A stretch of 64,000 nt of DNA, taken from the NCBI GenBank assembly GCA_017607445.1, contig JAEVHH010000006.1, positions 1,426,001 to 1,490,000 on the forward strand. The letters are read 5' to 3'. Below, in pieces: positions 35,125 through 46,304 of this stretch (positions are counted from its first letter, which is position 1; every line of letters begins with the position of its first letter). The position numbers were made by a program, and so were the translations under genes. Origin of the DNA: Histoplasma ohiense (taxonomy: Eukaryota > Ascomycota > Eurotiomycetes > Onygenales > Ajellomycetaceae). The notes below the pieces were generated by a model, which made no database searches, was not told the DNA's origin, and worked only from the letters and a program-made list of their open reading frames with translations.

Positions 35125-35395
35125 TGTAATAGATACAACAGAGATATCTATATTAGAAAATAGCTATATAATGATAGAAGAACACAGAATACATCAGAAT
35201 TAATGAGGATGGACATAGCACACAGCATCATAGACAGCTGTAGAACATGATGGTTGTCTATATAATGCTCACTGATATTCATAGATATTAGAAAATCAGT
35301 GATTAGCTTTGAATAATAGAGATTGCTATCTTCTTAACATTCTACATGCATACTTCACACTACTCTCATAATTATACCTACAACCATCTCTTACA
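35125..35395 (+). repeat. 3' LTR of A2
   Basis: 271 bp, TGTAATAGATACAACAG to CTCTTACA, more mutated than the 5' LTR at 12335-12605. R-start candidate reads AGTGATTAG near 35296. Confidence 0.92.
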
Positions 35396-35576
35396 CAGAT
35401 CATGTTCTTCTTATAAATTACTAATTCTGATCCCATTTGATCCCATTTTGTAAAATGGGACCAAATGAGACCATGATTTACCCTATATAGATGATATAAT
35501 GCTATGAGCATTATCAAAAATCATTATCTATCAAAAGAAGTTTAGTGTATTTATGCTCTAGTTCTATTTTGAACTA
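35396..35576 (+). repeat. Repeat E, copy E1, right part, with palindrome
   Basis: Continues the repeat cut by A2. It contains an inverted repeat at 35433-35478 whose arms (TGATCCCATTTGATCCC.. and ..GGGACCAAATGAGACCA) match over 22 bp except for three transitions. Similar blocks occur at 60300-60350. A shared gagcattaYcaaa motif follows in both. Class unknown. Confidence 0.55.
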
Positions 35577-36195
35577 GTAATGATAGTGATAGATAGATTC
35601 ACTGCAGTAGATAGGTTGGCAGCGATAGATTGGCAGCGATAGATTGGCAGCGATAGATAGATTGGCAGTGGTAGGTAGGTTGGTTGGCAGCAATAGATAG
35701 ATTCGCCGCGGTAGATAGATTGGCAGCGATAGATTAGCAGCGATAGATTAGCAGCGATAGATTAGCAGCGATAGTTAGATTGACAGCATCGATAGATTAG
35801 CAGCGATAGATAGATTGGCAGTGGTAGATAAATTGGCAGCGATAGATAGATTGGCAGCGATAGATAGATTGGCAGCGATAGATTAGCAGCGATAGATAGC
35901 TTAGTAGTGAGGGATAGCTTAGCAGTGAGGGATAGCCAGCGAGGGATAGCTTAGCAGTGAGGGATAGCCAGCGAGGGATAGCTTAGCCAGCGAGGGATAG
36001 CTTAGCAGCGAGGGATAGCTTAGCAGCGAGGGATAGCTTAGCAGCGAGGGATAGCTTAGCAGCGAGGGATAGCTTAGCAGCGAGGGATAGCTTAGCAGCG
36101 AGGGATAGCTTAGCAGCGAGGGATAGCTTAGCAGCGGCGATAGATTAGCAGCAGAAGATAGATTGGTAGGGGTAAATTGGTTGACAGCACTAGAT
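35577..36195 (+). repeat. Minisatellite with 14- to 18-bp units
   Basis: The first half alternates gatagattggcagc and gatagattagcagc units. From about 35895 it settles into an 18-bp unit, CAGCGAGGGATAGCTTAG, repeated roughly a dozen times. Most CpGs are intact. On the minus strand the 18-bp unit reads as a six-residue repeat (LLSYPS), which creates a false ORF. Confidence 0.9.
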
Positions 36196-36484
36196 AGAGG
36201 TGATATCTCCACCAATCATATCATCAGATTGATATCTAAGATATGTATTATATAATCATCAGAACCAGCCGCAATCGCTCGCTTGCGCTCGCTTATCCAG
36301 CTTGAAAACGCGCTGTTTAATCCCTCAGGTGAACATAATGAGATCAATGATACAAAGAGTAGTGCAGTTCAGACTCTTGTAGACATATTTGTTGATATAT
36401 TTAATAACTTCAACAGAGATGCAGATCTCAATGTTTATATAAGCTTTATATATATGAATGAAATAGAGATTGTATGAAACAATT
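36196..36484 (+). other. Unassigned spacer with a small CpG-rich patch
   Basis: Contains a CpG-dense run at 36268-36315 (cgcaatcgctcgcttgcgct, then aaacgcgctg) in otherwise A+T-rich sequence. A 64-codon frame at 36283-36477 shows no similarity I recognise. Nothing else seen. Confidence 0.4.
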
Positions 36485-36755
36485 TGTAAGAGATGATTGT
36501 AGGTATAATTATAAGAGTAGTGTGAAGTATGCATGTAGAATGTTAAGAAGATAGCAATCTCTATTATTCAAAGCTAATCACTGATCTTCTAATATCTACA
36601 GATATCAGTGAGTATTATATAGACAATCACCACACTCTACAGCTGTCTATGATGCTGTGTGCTATATTTATTCTCATTAATTCTGATGTGTTCTGTGTTC
36701 TTCTATCACCATATAGCTATTTTCTAATATAGATATCTTCATTGCATCTATTACA
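36485..36755 (-). repeat. 3' LTR of A3
   Basis: 271 bp, with mutated CpGs (TGTAATAGATGCAATGAAG on the minus strand). A purine tract lies next to it at 36756 onward on the minus strand. Confidence 0.9.
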
Positions 36756-37296
36756 ATTATCTCTCTTTTTCAAAGATCTGATTTTCAGAACTTTTTACTG
36801 CAATATATGAAGTTCATAACATATACTGCATGATTGATATTGTATAAAACTCACAGAATCAAGTCAGATTAATTGTCAGAGTTAATTTCAAAGTATTGCT
36901 GTTTATTTTGAGAGAATATTTTTTCATCTCTGATGTCAATTCAATTATGATTTAGACACAACTTCTGAATCTCTTTTCTTTGACTTCTACATCAAAAATC
37001 ACACTTCATTGAAAATCATCATCAACATCACTACTAACAATTTTTTATTAAAAAAGAATATATTAATTTATCAAACAAAGTACACTGTATTCTTCTATGC
37101 AATTTTTATTGCAAAATTCAAAGTTTTGATTGTATGATTGTATTTTTCATTTTGAATTGAGTTTTGTGTTGTTGCAATTTTTTTGATCAATATTACAATA
37201 TTGATTTCAATCTTCAATATCTGTTTTTCTTTCTTGTTGCTTTTGCTTCTTCTTCTCTTTTGAACAAGGTCTTGATACTAATTAAATTATGATAGA

Positions 37297-38438
37297 ATGT
37301 CAGAATCAGCTGTTTCCATTGCTGATTCAGAGTCTATAAAGAGTGATATACTGTCTGTTATTGAGAGCATTTACTTGGATTGTCTGAAGAGATTGCAGAA
37401 CTTTTCAGTATATTCTTATTTTGTGAATAATGAACAGATATACTGTCATATCTGTCATATATCAAATAAAAATTGTGCTGCTGTAAGTTTTCTTAAACTG
37501 AGATTGTTATAAGTATTAACAGATTATAGATGTCTGAGCACTTTCACAAAACTGATCAATCTTTGATTGATGAATTTCACAAAATACTACTCTTCAACAA
37601 AGTTTCAGATAAGAGATTTGCTATATATCAAACTACTGTTGTAAGATTTGTACTTGATATACAGATCTACAAGAACACAGATGAGATTCTAGAATTCTAT
37701 ATAAACTCTGATAATCTGTTATCACAGCAGAGTGTGGCATTCAATCATAGCAGTGTTTCAGAAAGCACACTTTCACACTCTGCTACTACATCAGTGTCAT
37801 TCTCACTGAGTCAAGACCTCAATATGTTATTTGAGTTGACTGATAATGTAGACAAAGATAAGAAAGCAAACAGTCTCATTGAAGTATTAGAAAGAAATAC
37901 AGCAGTATATTACTGTTGTTGTATTTGATATTTGACAATATTCTCTCATCATCATTGTAAATCTGTTGAGAATTGATGTAAAAAATGCAAGCACTGCTCA
38001 GGGATAAAGCACATCTGCATTTCAGTAAATTATTATTCAAAACAGATGTTTTTATGATATATAACATTAACTTTCTATTAGATGTCAGCAGATATTGTTG
38101 AATTGACTCAGACAGTTATCAATACTGCTGAGAATCTAATTGTCATTGATATGAATGTTTTGAATGTTAATGTTTTGCAGAATACTGTAACTGCAGCAGT
38201 TAAATTCTTTGCTGTGAAGATTCAAGAGATTCAATGAAATGATTCTTCTGAGACTCTGACTGAAACAGTGATTGATGAGATTCTGATGATTACATCATCA
38301 GTCACAGCTTTCAAGTCATTGTTGAAATGTCATGCTTCATCAGTTGAGAAAATCCAGAATAATAAGCAGATTTGTTTTGATGACAATTTCTTGAATAATA
38401 CTGATCAAGCTGAGACAGATCTGTTTTTTAATCTCTGA
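37297..38438 (+). pseudogene. Antisense three-exon gene in A3
   Basis: Exon 1 37297-37482 is fully open, as is exon 2 from 37530 to its first TGA at 37927. The intron 1 donor GTAAGT and acceptor TATAG are intact, and the branch region reads TATTAAC. Exon 3 starts after TATTAG near 38082 and ends with TGA at 38436-38438. The product begins MSESAVSIADSES and carries CHICHIS near residue 54. The span is 1142 bp, identical to the other copies: all changes are substitutions. Tryptophan and arginine codons have become TGA in exons 2 and 3, so it is probably non-functional here. This copy shows glutamine codons where A1 has stops. Confidence 0.65.
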
Positions 38439-38459
38439 ATGAAATAAATATATTCAGCA

Positions 38460-41400
38460 GTCATCATTGTCTTCTTTGTTTTCATTTACTGACTGACTTC
38501 TGATAGATTTTATTAAACTGTTTCAAGTATTTCTGACTGTTTATCAAGTTTTTCTCAGATTCTCAAGAATTATCTGTATCTGTACAATCTTTTCATTTAA
38601 CAAGATATTGTGTTTGACTGCAGTACTGATGTTTGTTTAATATAGCTTCAATTTTTCATTTCTCTTGCATATCTATAATTATTAATTCTGCTTATGAGAT
38701 TTGTCTGTCATGTGTGTGATATGATTCAAGAAGAGAAACATGGAATATGAGATGAATTTTTTTATATTATAGTGTGAGTTTCAGTTTGTACATCTGTGTA
38801 CTGTGGATATCAATTATTTGAAAGAAATTCAAAAATTGATGATCTAGTTTGAGTGAGGATCACAAGATGGATATATTTTTTGCACATAGCATTACTCAGT
38901 CCTCTATCTTAAAGCTTTTTGATATATGACACTGATTATAATACTTTTTCTCAGCTGCTTTGACAGTTTTCAGATATTCTCAAATCTTGTTCTTCACTTG
39001 CTTCATTCATTTCACTTGTTTCATCACTGATTTTGACACACTCACACTTGGGGGCTCCACATCTATGTGAAGTTCAGTTGGTCGGCCAATCATTGCTTCA
39101 GATGATGTCATTTTTATCAATGTGTGAAAGATGTTGTTATATGTTCATTGTGTCAGAGAAATCCATTCTATTCAATTATCTTGCTGATAGCTGCAATATG
39201 TGTGAAGATAATGTTCAATCATCTGATTCAATTGTTCTGTCTGGCTGTCAGTTTGCAGGTGGAATGTCATTGATAATTTTCATTGAATATGAAGCAGATA
39301 ACATAATGTCAATCAAAACTTGCTATTTATTAATGAATTTTGATTGCTAATAATGTTTGCAGATAGATCAAAGTTCTTCACAATTCTTTATACAATAATA
39401 TTCATGAGTTCTTCTGCATCTAGCTTTGAAGATGTGGACACAATTATGACTCATTTGATGAATAAATCAACAAATACAACAATAGCATTATAGATTTGAC
39501 TTCTCTTTTTATTATCTAGCAGATCTTCAATAAAGTTCATACTAATTGTATGTTATTTCTTATCTAACACTGAATGTGATTGTAGCAATCTGTATGGCTT
39601 GTGCTGTGGTATCTTGACATATTGACAAACATCACAGGTTCTCACATATTCTGCAATCTCATCACTTATATCATGCCACAAGTACTTGCATTTGATTGCT
39701 TTGATTATTTTATCACATTCAAAATGGCCACCTTGAAGATCATTGTGATTCATTTTCAATATTTCATGTCTTACAGTCTTGTTTTATGATATATAGACTT
39801 TATCATCTTTTCTGAGTATATCATCTTTATCTACTACTCAGATTGAATAATTATCTACACTAGAATCATTTATCTCTAGTCTTCTGTGAAGTTCAGATGT
39901 GCTGATGTCTCTATTCTGAATCTGTAATAAGAGTTCAATAATTGATTCAGCTATCTCTTTGTGATAGACTGTCTCAGACTCAAATATCTTAACAGTCAGA
40001 ATCTATGACATCAGAGTTTCTAGATTTAACTCTATAACATCTGTGATTTCATTCTCATCTGCAGATGCATTCATTATTCTGTAGAGATTGTTATTATCAA
40101 CAACTACAGATCTCTTCATTCAACAATTTTCATTAGCTTGCAGATTTTTTTGCATCATCTTGATACATTGATTTAACTTTGTATTTTCTTTTGTCTTCAG
40201 TGACTTAAAGATTCTCTTATGCAGCTTCTCTTACAGAATAGAGAGCTCTGTCAAGAGAGCTGTATGTTTTACAAAATCTGAGCAATAACTTGATACATCT
40301 GCAGGATTATTTTTCTCAGAACAGTGCTCTATTTCAAAATCAAACACTGAGAGAATTTTCATTCAGTGAATCTGACATTCATTTAACTGCTTCATTATCA
40401 TGAAGTGCTGAAGATTGATATGATCAGATAAAACAGTTATTGAGTGTCTGCTATTATGTAAGTAGTGACATCATTATCTGAAAGCTTCTACAATCAGCAG
40501 TATTTCTAGATTATATATTTGATAACATCTTTCTGTTTCTGTGAGCTTTCTAAATCAAAATATGATTGAGTGTCAGTGATCATCATCTATTAATTATGAT
40601 ATTACTGCAGTGATTGCAACATCAGATCTGTCCATTTCTATACAGAGTTTTTACTGTGAATCAAAGTGAATCAACAACAGTGCTTTTGTAAAGCATTCTT
40701 TTAACTGCAAAATTGTGTGCTTGCAGTTTTCATCTAACTGAACAGATGTGTTATTCTTCCCTCTTTTCATTTTGTAATCTTTTAACAATTTGGTCAGAGA
40801 TGCTGTTATTATTGAGAATTTGTATATGAATTGACAATAGAAATTGATGAATTTTAGAAATATTTGTAATTCATTTATAGTTCATGATTATGATCAATCT
40901 AGAATTGTGTTGACACAGTGTTTCTCAACAGTAATGCTCTGTATGGTAACCACAAAACCCAAAAATTCAATTTCTGTTGCATGGAACATACACTTACTAA
41001 GTTTGGTATATAGTCTCCAACATCTTAACCGTTCCAGCACATTCTTAACATGGATGACATGTTTGTCAAATATGTTTGAATAGATTACAATATTGTCAAG
41101 ATAAGCCACACAATATACATCTAAAAGATCACTGAGAGCTTTGTTGATATAAGATTGAAAGATCACAGAGATATTGATTAGTTCAAAAGATAAGACTAGA
41201 TATTCAAAATGTTCATATTGTGTTCAAAATGCTATTTTCTATTCATTTCTCACTCATATATGAATTCTGTGATATGCATCTCTAAGATTCAGTTGTGTAT
41301 ATATTTTGACATCTGCTAATCTATCAAGTATTTCATTTATCAAGAGCAGTGGATATCAATTCTTGACTGTTATTTCATTCAATTCTTGATAATTCACACA

Positions 41401-42110
41401 GAGACACAGGGTTCCATTCTTCTTCAGTGTGAATAATACTGATGTGCTGGCTGGACTCTTGAATGAATGTATTCAATTCTTCTCTAATGTCTTTTCAATA
41501 TATTCTTGGAGGACAGAGAGTTCTTGAGGTGATAAGTTATATATTGATTGATATGAGAGTTCCTTGCCAGATTTGAGATCTATAACATGATTGTGAGATG
41601 CATGTTCTGCATCAGATATGTTTTCTCAGAACATATTAAGATAATCTTTATAATCATCTAAGATATTTGACTCAGTTGCTGCACTCGCAGCTTGTAATGA
41701 TAAAGCAGTGAATATAATATTGTTATTGTCAATTAATGTTGTGAATTCTTTAGCAGTATTCAGATGCATATGATTAATATTCAATGCTTTTCTATAGATT
41801 CAGCATCTTCACACTCAGTTGATATCAGAGTTCACAGCTTTCAACCACAGCATGCTCAAAATTACATCATATTCACTAATATCAGCTTCTTTGAAATGAT
41901 GGAATTCTTCTCAGAGAATATGTTTGTCATCAATAATCTTCATTGCAGCTTTTCATTGTTCATATGATTTAATCTTATGATTATCAACTGCTTTCACTAC
42001 TTTTGGTTTATCTTCTGCCTTTGAGAAATATTTTGATGCCCAGATGTGGAACATGAAGTTCACATCCACATCAGAATTCACTAGCATCCACATCATCAAC
42101 CATTTCACTT
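38460..42110 (-). pseudogene. pol of A3
   Basis: Collinear with A1 pol: protease near 42110, RT with AYLDNIVIYSN near 41080 (second Asp changed to Asn), RNase H, integrase zinc module HNDLQGGHF...CDVCQYVK near 39610-39750, chromodomain near 38600. It has more stops than A1. Confidence 0.8.
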
Positions 42111-42129
42111 CTGTCAGTATTTATGTATT

Positions 42130-43250
42130 CATCATCAATAACTGTTTATCTTGCAGTCTAGTTGTTCATATTCTCAATGCAGCAGCTGCTTCTATGATTG
42201 ATATTGTTGATTTTTTGCTTGTTGAACTTGATTGCACTTTTCAGAGTGTAACATTCAGTAATCATTTGCAATATGATTTTTCTTATGACAGTGAGAATAC
42301 TTCTTCATTCAGTTATATTTATCTTTCTTGATTTGTTCAGTTGAATCCATTTGTTTCTCTTGTTTCCTCTTATTCTGATGATTGCTAGATTTATCAGAAT
42401 GATGCTGATTTTCTATGAATATTGCAGATCTTTCTTTGTGAATAGCATGTCATTGCTCTGATATATTTTTCTTGAGAGTCTGTAGAGTTTGAAGCAACTC
42501 TTTGTAGTTCTGAGGCTCTTGATTTTGATGATCAAGTTCAGTGTATAATATCTTCAACATTTTACTATACAAGTTATTCATTCTTTGTTCTTTGCTATAT
42601 GAGGGTAAGTAGTATTCTCAGTCTTTGAGATATTTAGAGAAATTGTGTATCAATTGTCATTCTTGTTGCTTTGCATCTTGAAACTTTTGACTTGTCAATC
42701 AGTGCTGATTCTGTGGATCATTAATTTGCATTTCTAGATGTGATAGCATATCATCAAAAGTCAACAGTGTTGCTCCTCCACATCTCTCATATAATGATAC
42801 AAAATTCAACCATTTCTGTTTAATGTGGGCATCAAGATAGAGTTTAGCATCATTTATCTTGTATTCTTTCTTTTGATAATATCAGTGATGATGTGTAAAG
42901 AGAGTCAATATGTGATCTTTATAGTTCTTGAATTCTAATATATTTTTTTCTTGATAATAGTTCTTAATCTCTAACCTCAATGGTGTTTCATTATCATCAT
43001 TCATATTGTTCACAGATCAATTTTGCAGTGGTTCTGTGATGATATTCTGAGTTAATTGAGACTCAATGAGAGTATCTTTATGAATCTGCACTTCCAACTT
43101 GTTGAGCTGCTGTTGTGCATGCAGAATAGCTAATTGCTGCTCTCATTCACAGATTTGATTGTTCAACTGTTGCAAACACACATTGTGATCATTGAAGGCA
43201 GTAGAGGATTCAGATTGGTTTTCAAGGGATCTTGTGCATGTTGAGACCAT
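42130..43250 (-). pseudogene. gag of A3
   Basis: ATG at 43250 on the minus strand, Gln-rich N-terminus, and the zinc-knuckle region near 42250-42310 (first cysteines at CSHCHKK). Same -1 frame relation to pol as in A1. Multiple stops. Confidence 0.72.
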
Positions 43251-43355
43251 CTTGTGTATTTTAACTAATATTGCATGTTTTAACTAACATTGCATGCTTT
43301 ATTGTAGATGTGCATAACAACGGACCACTCAAATAAAGTTTAGAGCGATTAGAAT

Positions 43356-43507
43356 TGTAACGAGCATTATATAGATGACCACCACGCTCTACGGCCGTCT
43401 ATAATACTGTGTGCTATGTTCATTCTCATTAATTCTGGCGTGTTCTGTGTTCTTCTATCGCCACATAGCTATTTTCTAATATAGATATCTCCGTTGCGCC
43501 TATTACA
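43356..43507 (-). repeat. Shortened 5' LTR of A3 (152 bp)
   Basis: Lacks 119 bp relative to the 271-bp LTR. In plus orientation TGTAA joins directly to CGAGCATTATATAG, removing the segment that holds the R start. The rest keeps nearly all CpGs (ctacggccgtct, ctccgttgcgcct), unlike its partner LTR. Confidence 0.85.
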
Positions 43508-44480
43508 GTGGGTTAAGACACTTCCACTCAGTGTATAGATCAGTATCTAAGCTGTGTACAAAGATTTGTAGACAGAAAAATGTTGAGAGCTCTTGATTCA
43601 TTGCAAGATAACACAAACTGAAATGAATGTAGTATGAAGCAAGGTCTTCTTCTTGCTTGCATTCTACAAAGTATTCATAATGTTTGTCTTTGATATTCAA
43701 TTCCTCAAAGTTATGCAGAATTCATCTTGTGAAATCATCTCACTTTCATAATAACTCATACTTATCAGATACTTCTGCATTCAACTTTTCAACTGTCATT
43801 CAAAGAAATCTAGCTTTTTCTTTGAGAATAGATGCTGTGTGCAAGATCTGCTGTAATTCAATGAATTGCTGTTCTGTGAGCTCACACTTCATGCAATAGT
43901 GTGAATGCATCTGACTCAATCAGTTGAGAGCAGTGTTGTTCTTACACTCATCATCAAAGTATGATGAGTTAGATAGATCATCTGACTTGATATATTCTGT
44001 GATGATTGATATATTCTCAGAAAACACTGTTCATACTGTGTATACTGAGTCAGAGTTGTTAGATGAGATGTTGATGTTCAGAGAGTTGATTAAACTACAC
44101 AATGAAATCTCAAGCATTGCTGAATGTTCAGTCTTAAGATATACACACTTCAGTTTTCAGTGCAGATCAGTCATCTGAGTATCTCACTCATTTCTGATGT
44201 TTGTGAGACTATCTACAAAACTTATAGTATTCACTGTTTGTTGCTGAGCAGCTTCTGCACACTGATATTTCTTCTGCATCTTGAGCTCTGTTTGATAAAG
44301 ATTACACATTGTCAATATCTTCTTCAACAAGATGTTGCAGACAAGAAGCTTGTCATTCTCAGATGTGAGAGCTGCTGCTTTACATACTGCTTCTCATAGA
44401 TCTTCAGAAACCAGTTGCATTTCATTCAGTTCAGATACAAAAGATGAGTGTTGATTGAAGATATTTATAATGATTATCAT
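43508..44480 (-). pseudogene. gag-like gene fragment of another LTR element (F)
   Basis: The clear part is at 43503-43830. It reads a retrotransposon gag capsid pattern: YELL, a WDDF-type block, then YEYFVECKQEEDLASYYIHFSLCY and a length-matched C-terminal helix. In the usual family this is the W-x-x-F...Y-x-x-F-x-x-x-Q motif (Retrotrans_gag type). Upstream the frame degenerates. It is cut at 43508 by the A3 LTR. The rest of element F is not in the window on the other side of A3. Confidence 0.6.
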
Positions 44481-44926
44481 TGATTGTACACTTTTCTCTA
44501 TGTCTTAAGAATATTGTTTGTAGTTGATTTCTTGTTGATATCTTCTTGATCATACAACTGACTGACTGACTTCTTTTTAAGCTTGTAAGTAGAGTGGTTC
44601 TTTGAACTGTTGTCCATCTCTACACCACCTTTCTATGTTCTCAGCTTGCCTCACATATGGCAGTGAGTTGTCTGCTACTAATTTTGCAATTGAAAGTGTT
44701 CTGACATCACTGCTCATTTGTATGATTGAGCTCTAGAGTGTAGAGATGATCACACTGACATGATAACTACAACTTGCATTGTAGATGAAATTATCACATT
44801 CTCAGGAGTGTATGCTCTCTTCAGTTTAGACATGCTATCAGATGTAGTTCAAAGATTGCTTGAGCTGTTCAAAGCTTCTAAGCTTTGCAGCTCTTCTTAT
44901 ATGAAATAACTAGTGCAGTAGCATAC
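44481..44926. other. Unassigned sequence upstream of F gag
   Basis: About 450 bp, moderately A+T-rich and without a convincing ORF. It may be the 5' leader or N-terminal gag of element F. No LTR recognised. Confidence 0.3.
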
Positions 44927-44986
44927 ACCATCCTTAGTAATAGAGGGTGGCGTACACCACGGAAGGATAATAAGCCGAAATTACCA
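44927..44986 (+). other. Small CpG-retaining hairpin insert
   Basis: ATCCTT and AAGGAT pair around a 33-nt core that itself contains GTGGCGTACACCAC. It lies exactly between the F region and LINE L3, and its composition differs from both sides. Confidence 0.4.
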
Positions 44987-46304
44987 CAGACTGACTGTGA
45001 AATATCAAATAAATATTTTTTCAGAGCTCATCATATCACAGTATATTCTTCACTGCTGATTTATACTCTGCTTCTCTCATGAGAATTTCTTCTGATATCA
45101 CAGATACTTTCAGCATGCAGATGTGAGACTCATCTATATCTATAAATATAACAAAAGCTCAGAACATTTGATACTCTGTCAACATTTATAGAGATATTTC
45201 TCTCACTGACTCAAAAAATCAGCAGCACAGTCATACAATCAGACAACAGCTGTTGTCTATCTAGAGTCTCTGATCTCTACAGACTTTGTAGAACTACTTG
45301 ATCACACACAGTTCTACACACAGTACTGTATGAGATAACACAGTTGATTGAGCACACATCATCTGACAGCCTTCCACAGCAGTTTCAAGTCTATACAGAC
45401 AGTACAGATAGCACAACATTCAGTACAATTGATTTGATCAATACAATAGATTCAATCAATGCAATCAGTACAAACAGTATAATCAGTTCAATCAGTATAA
45501 TCAGCTCAATCAATTCAATTGATACAATTGATTCAATCAGTTCAATCAATTCAACTGATGTAAATGATTCAATCAGCACAGTTGACTCATCTGTTTCAAC
45601 TAACTGTGATATAATCAGCACAGTCTGTATGCTGATTTAGTTGATATGCTTCTGACTGCTAGTATGATATCTATACACACTCTGCTTTGCTTTTCTTCAC
45701 TTATTCTGATTTCTATTGACTTAAGCATTCTTCTTCTCTTTTCTTACTGCTCTCTCTGTCTCTCTTTACTTCTTTTCTCTCACAATCTTCTTCAGTGCTC
45801 TCTTCTCTCTCTCTCTCTGAGTTTGTATCAGATTATGTGACTGTAAGATGTCACAGATGACACAGTCTTTTCTTCATTTTTTTCTTTATTTTTCTTTTCA
45901 GAACACTCACTTTTTCTCTTTTCTTTTATCTATCTCATCTGTTTTTCTTCTATTGTTAGAAGTGTAGATAGTTCTCAGATCAACTGAGAGAGATATCTCT
46001 CTTCATTCACTATAAAATCTTTCAGACACAGCAGCAGCAGTTCTCTTGAGAATCACACTATAGCTTCATCATAAATGATCATACATCAGATCAGAAGTAA
46101 ATGCACAGCTCAGTAAAATTCTTTTCAATAAGCTGAGTTTTCTCAAGAGTTGTTATCTGAATTCTGTTTTCTCTCTCTCTGTGTATATAGAAATCTCTTC
46201 AGTATAGCACATCTTCATACTCTTCAGAAGGCTTCTGAAACACAGACACTGTTCATACTTTCTTCAGAACATTAAATCAATACAAATAAATAAACAAACA
46301 AAAG
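44987..46304 (+). pseudogene. LINE L3, 5'-truncated 3' end
   Basis: Begins at a point equal to about 21045 of L1 (after RNase H). It runs through the zinc knuckle region, a shorter 9-bp repeat array (about 45405-45585) and the 3' UTR to a tail with aaataaataaacaaac. 5' truncation is typical of LINE insertions. Open frames in the array are repeat artefacts. No clear target duplication was found. Confidence 0.85.

Larger units (their letters stand above)
12335..35395 (+). mobile_element. Family A Ty3/gypsy element A2, expanded by nested insertions
   Basis: A plus-strand family A element with 271-bp LTRs at both ends. Its own sequence (12335-15683, 22394-23446, 32637-35395) is interrupted by LINE L1 in the RNase H-integrase region and by element B2 in the integrase core. 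Without these it is about 7.1 kb, like A1. The flanks (gaggt before, cagat after) do not form a clean 5-bp duplication, so this copy may be recombinant or its target may have mutated. RIP-like damage is stronger than in A1 (YLDN instead of YLDD in RT). Confidence 0.88.
36485..43507 (-). mobile_element. Family A Ty3/gypsy element A3
   Basis: A third family A copy, on the minus strand. It has a full LTR at 36485-36755 and a shortened 5' LTR at 43356-43507. Internal organisation equals A1, including the antisense gene. The flanks, caatt and gtggg, do not match, so no target duplication is evident. The interior is heavily mutated, while the short LTR retains CpGs. Confidence 0.88.

Noticed and set aside
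35919..36215. Minus-strand ORF with LLSYPS repeats
   Set aside because: It is only the translation of the 18-bp minisatellite.
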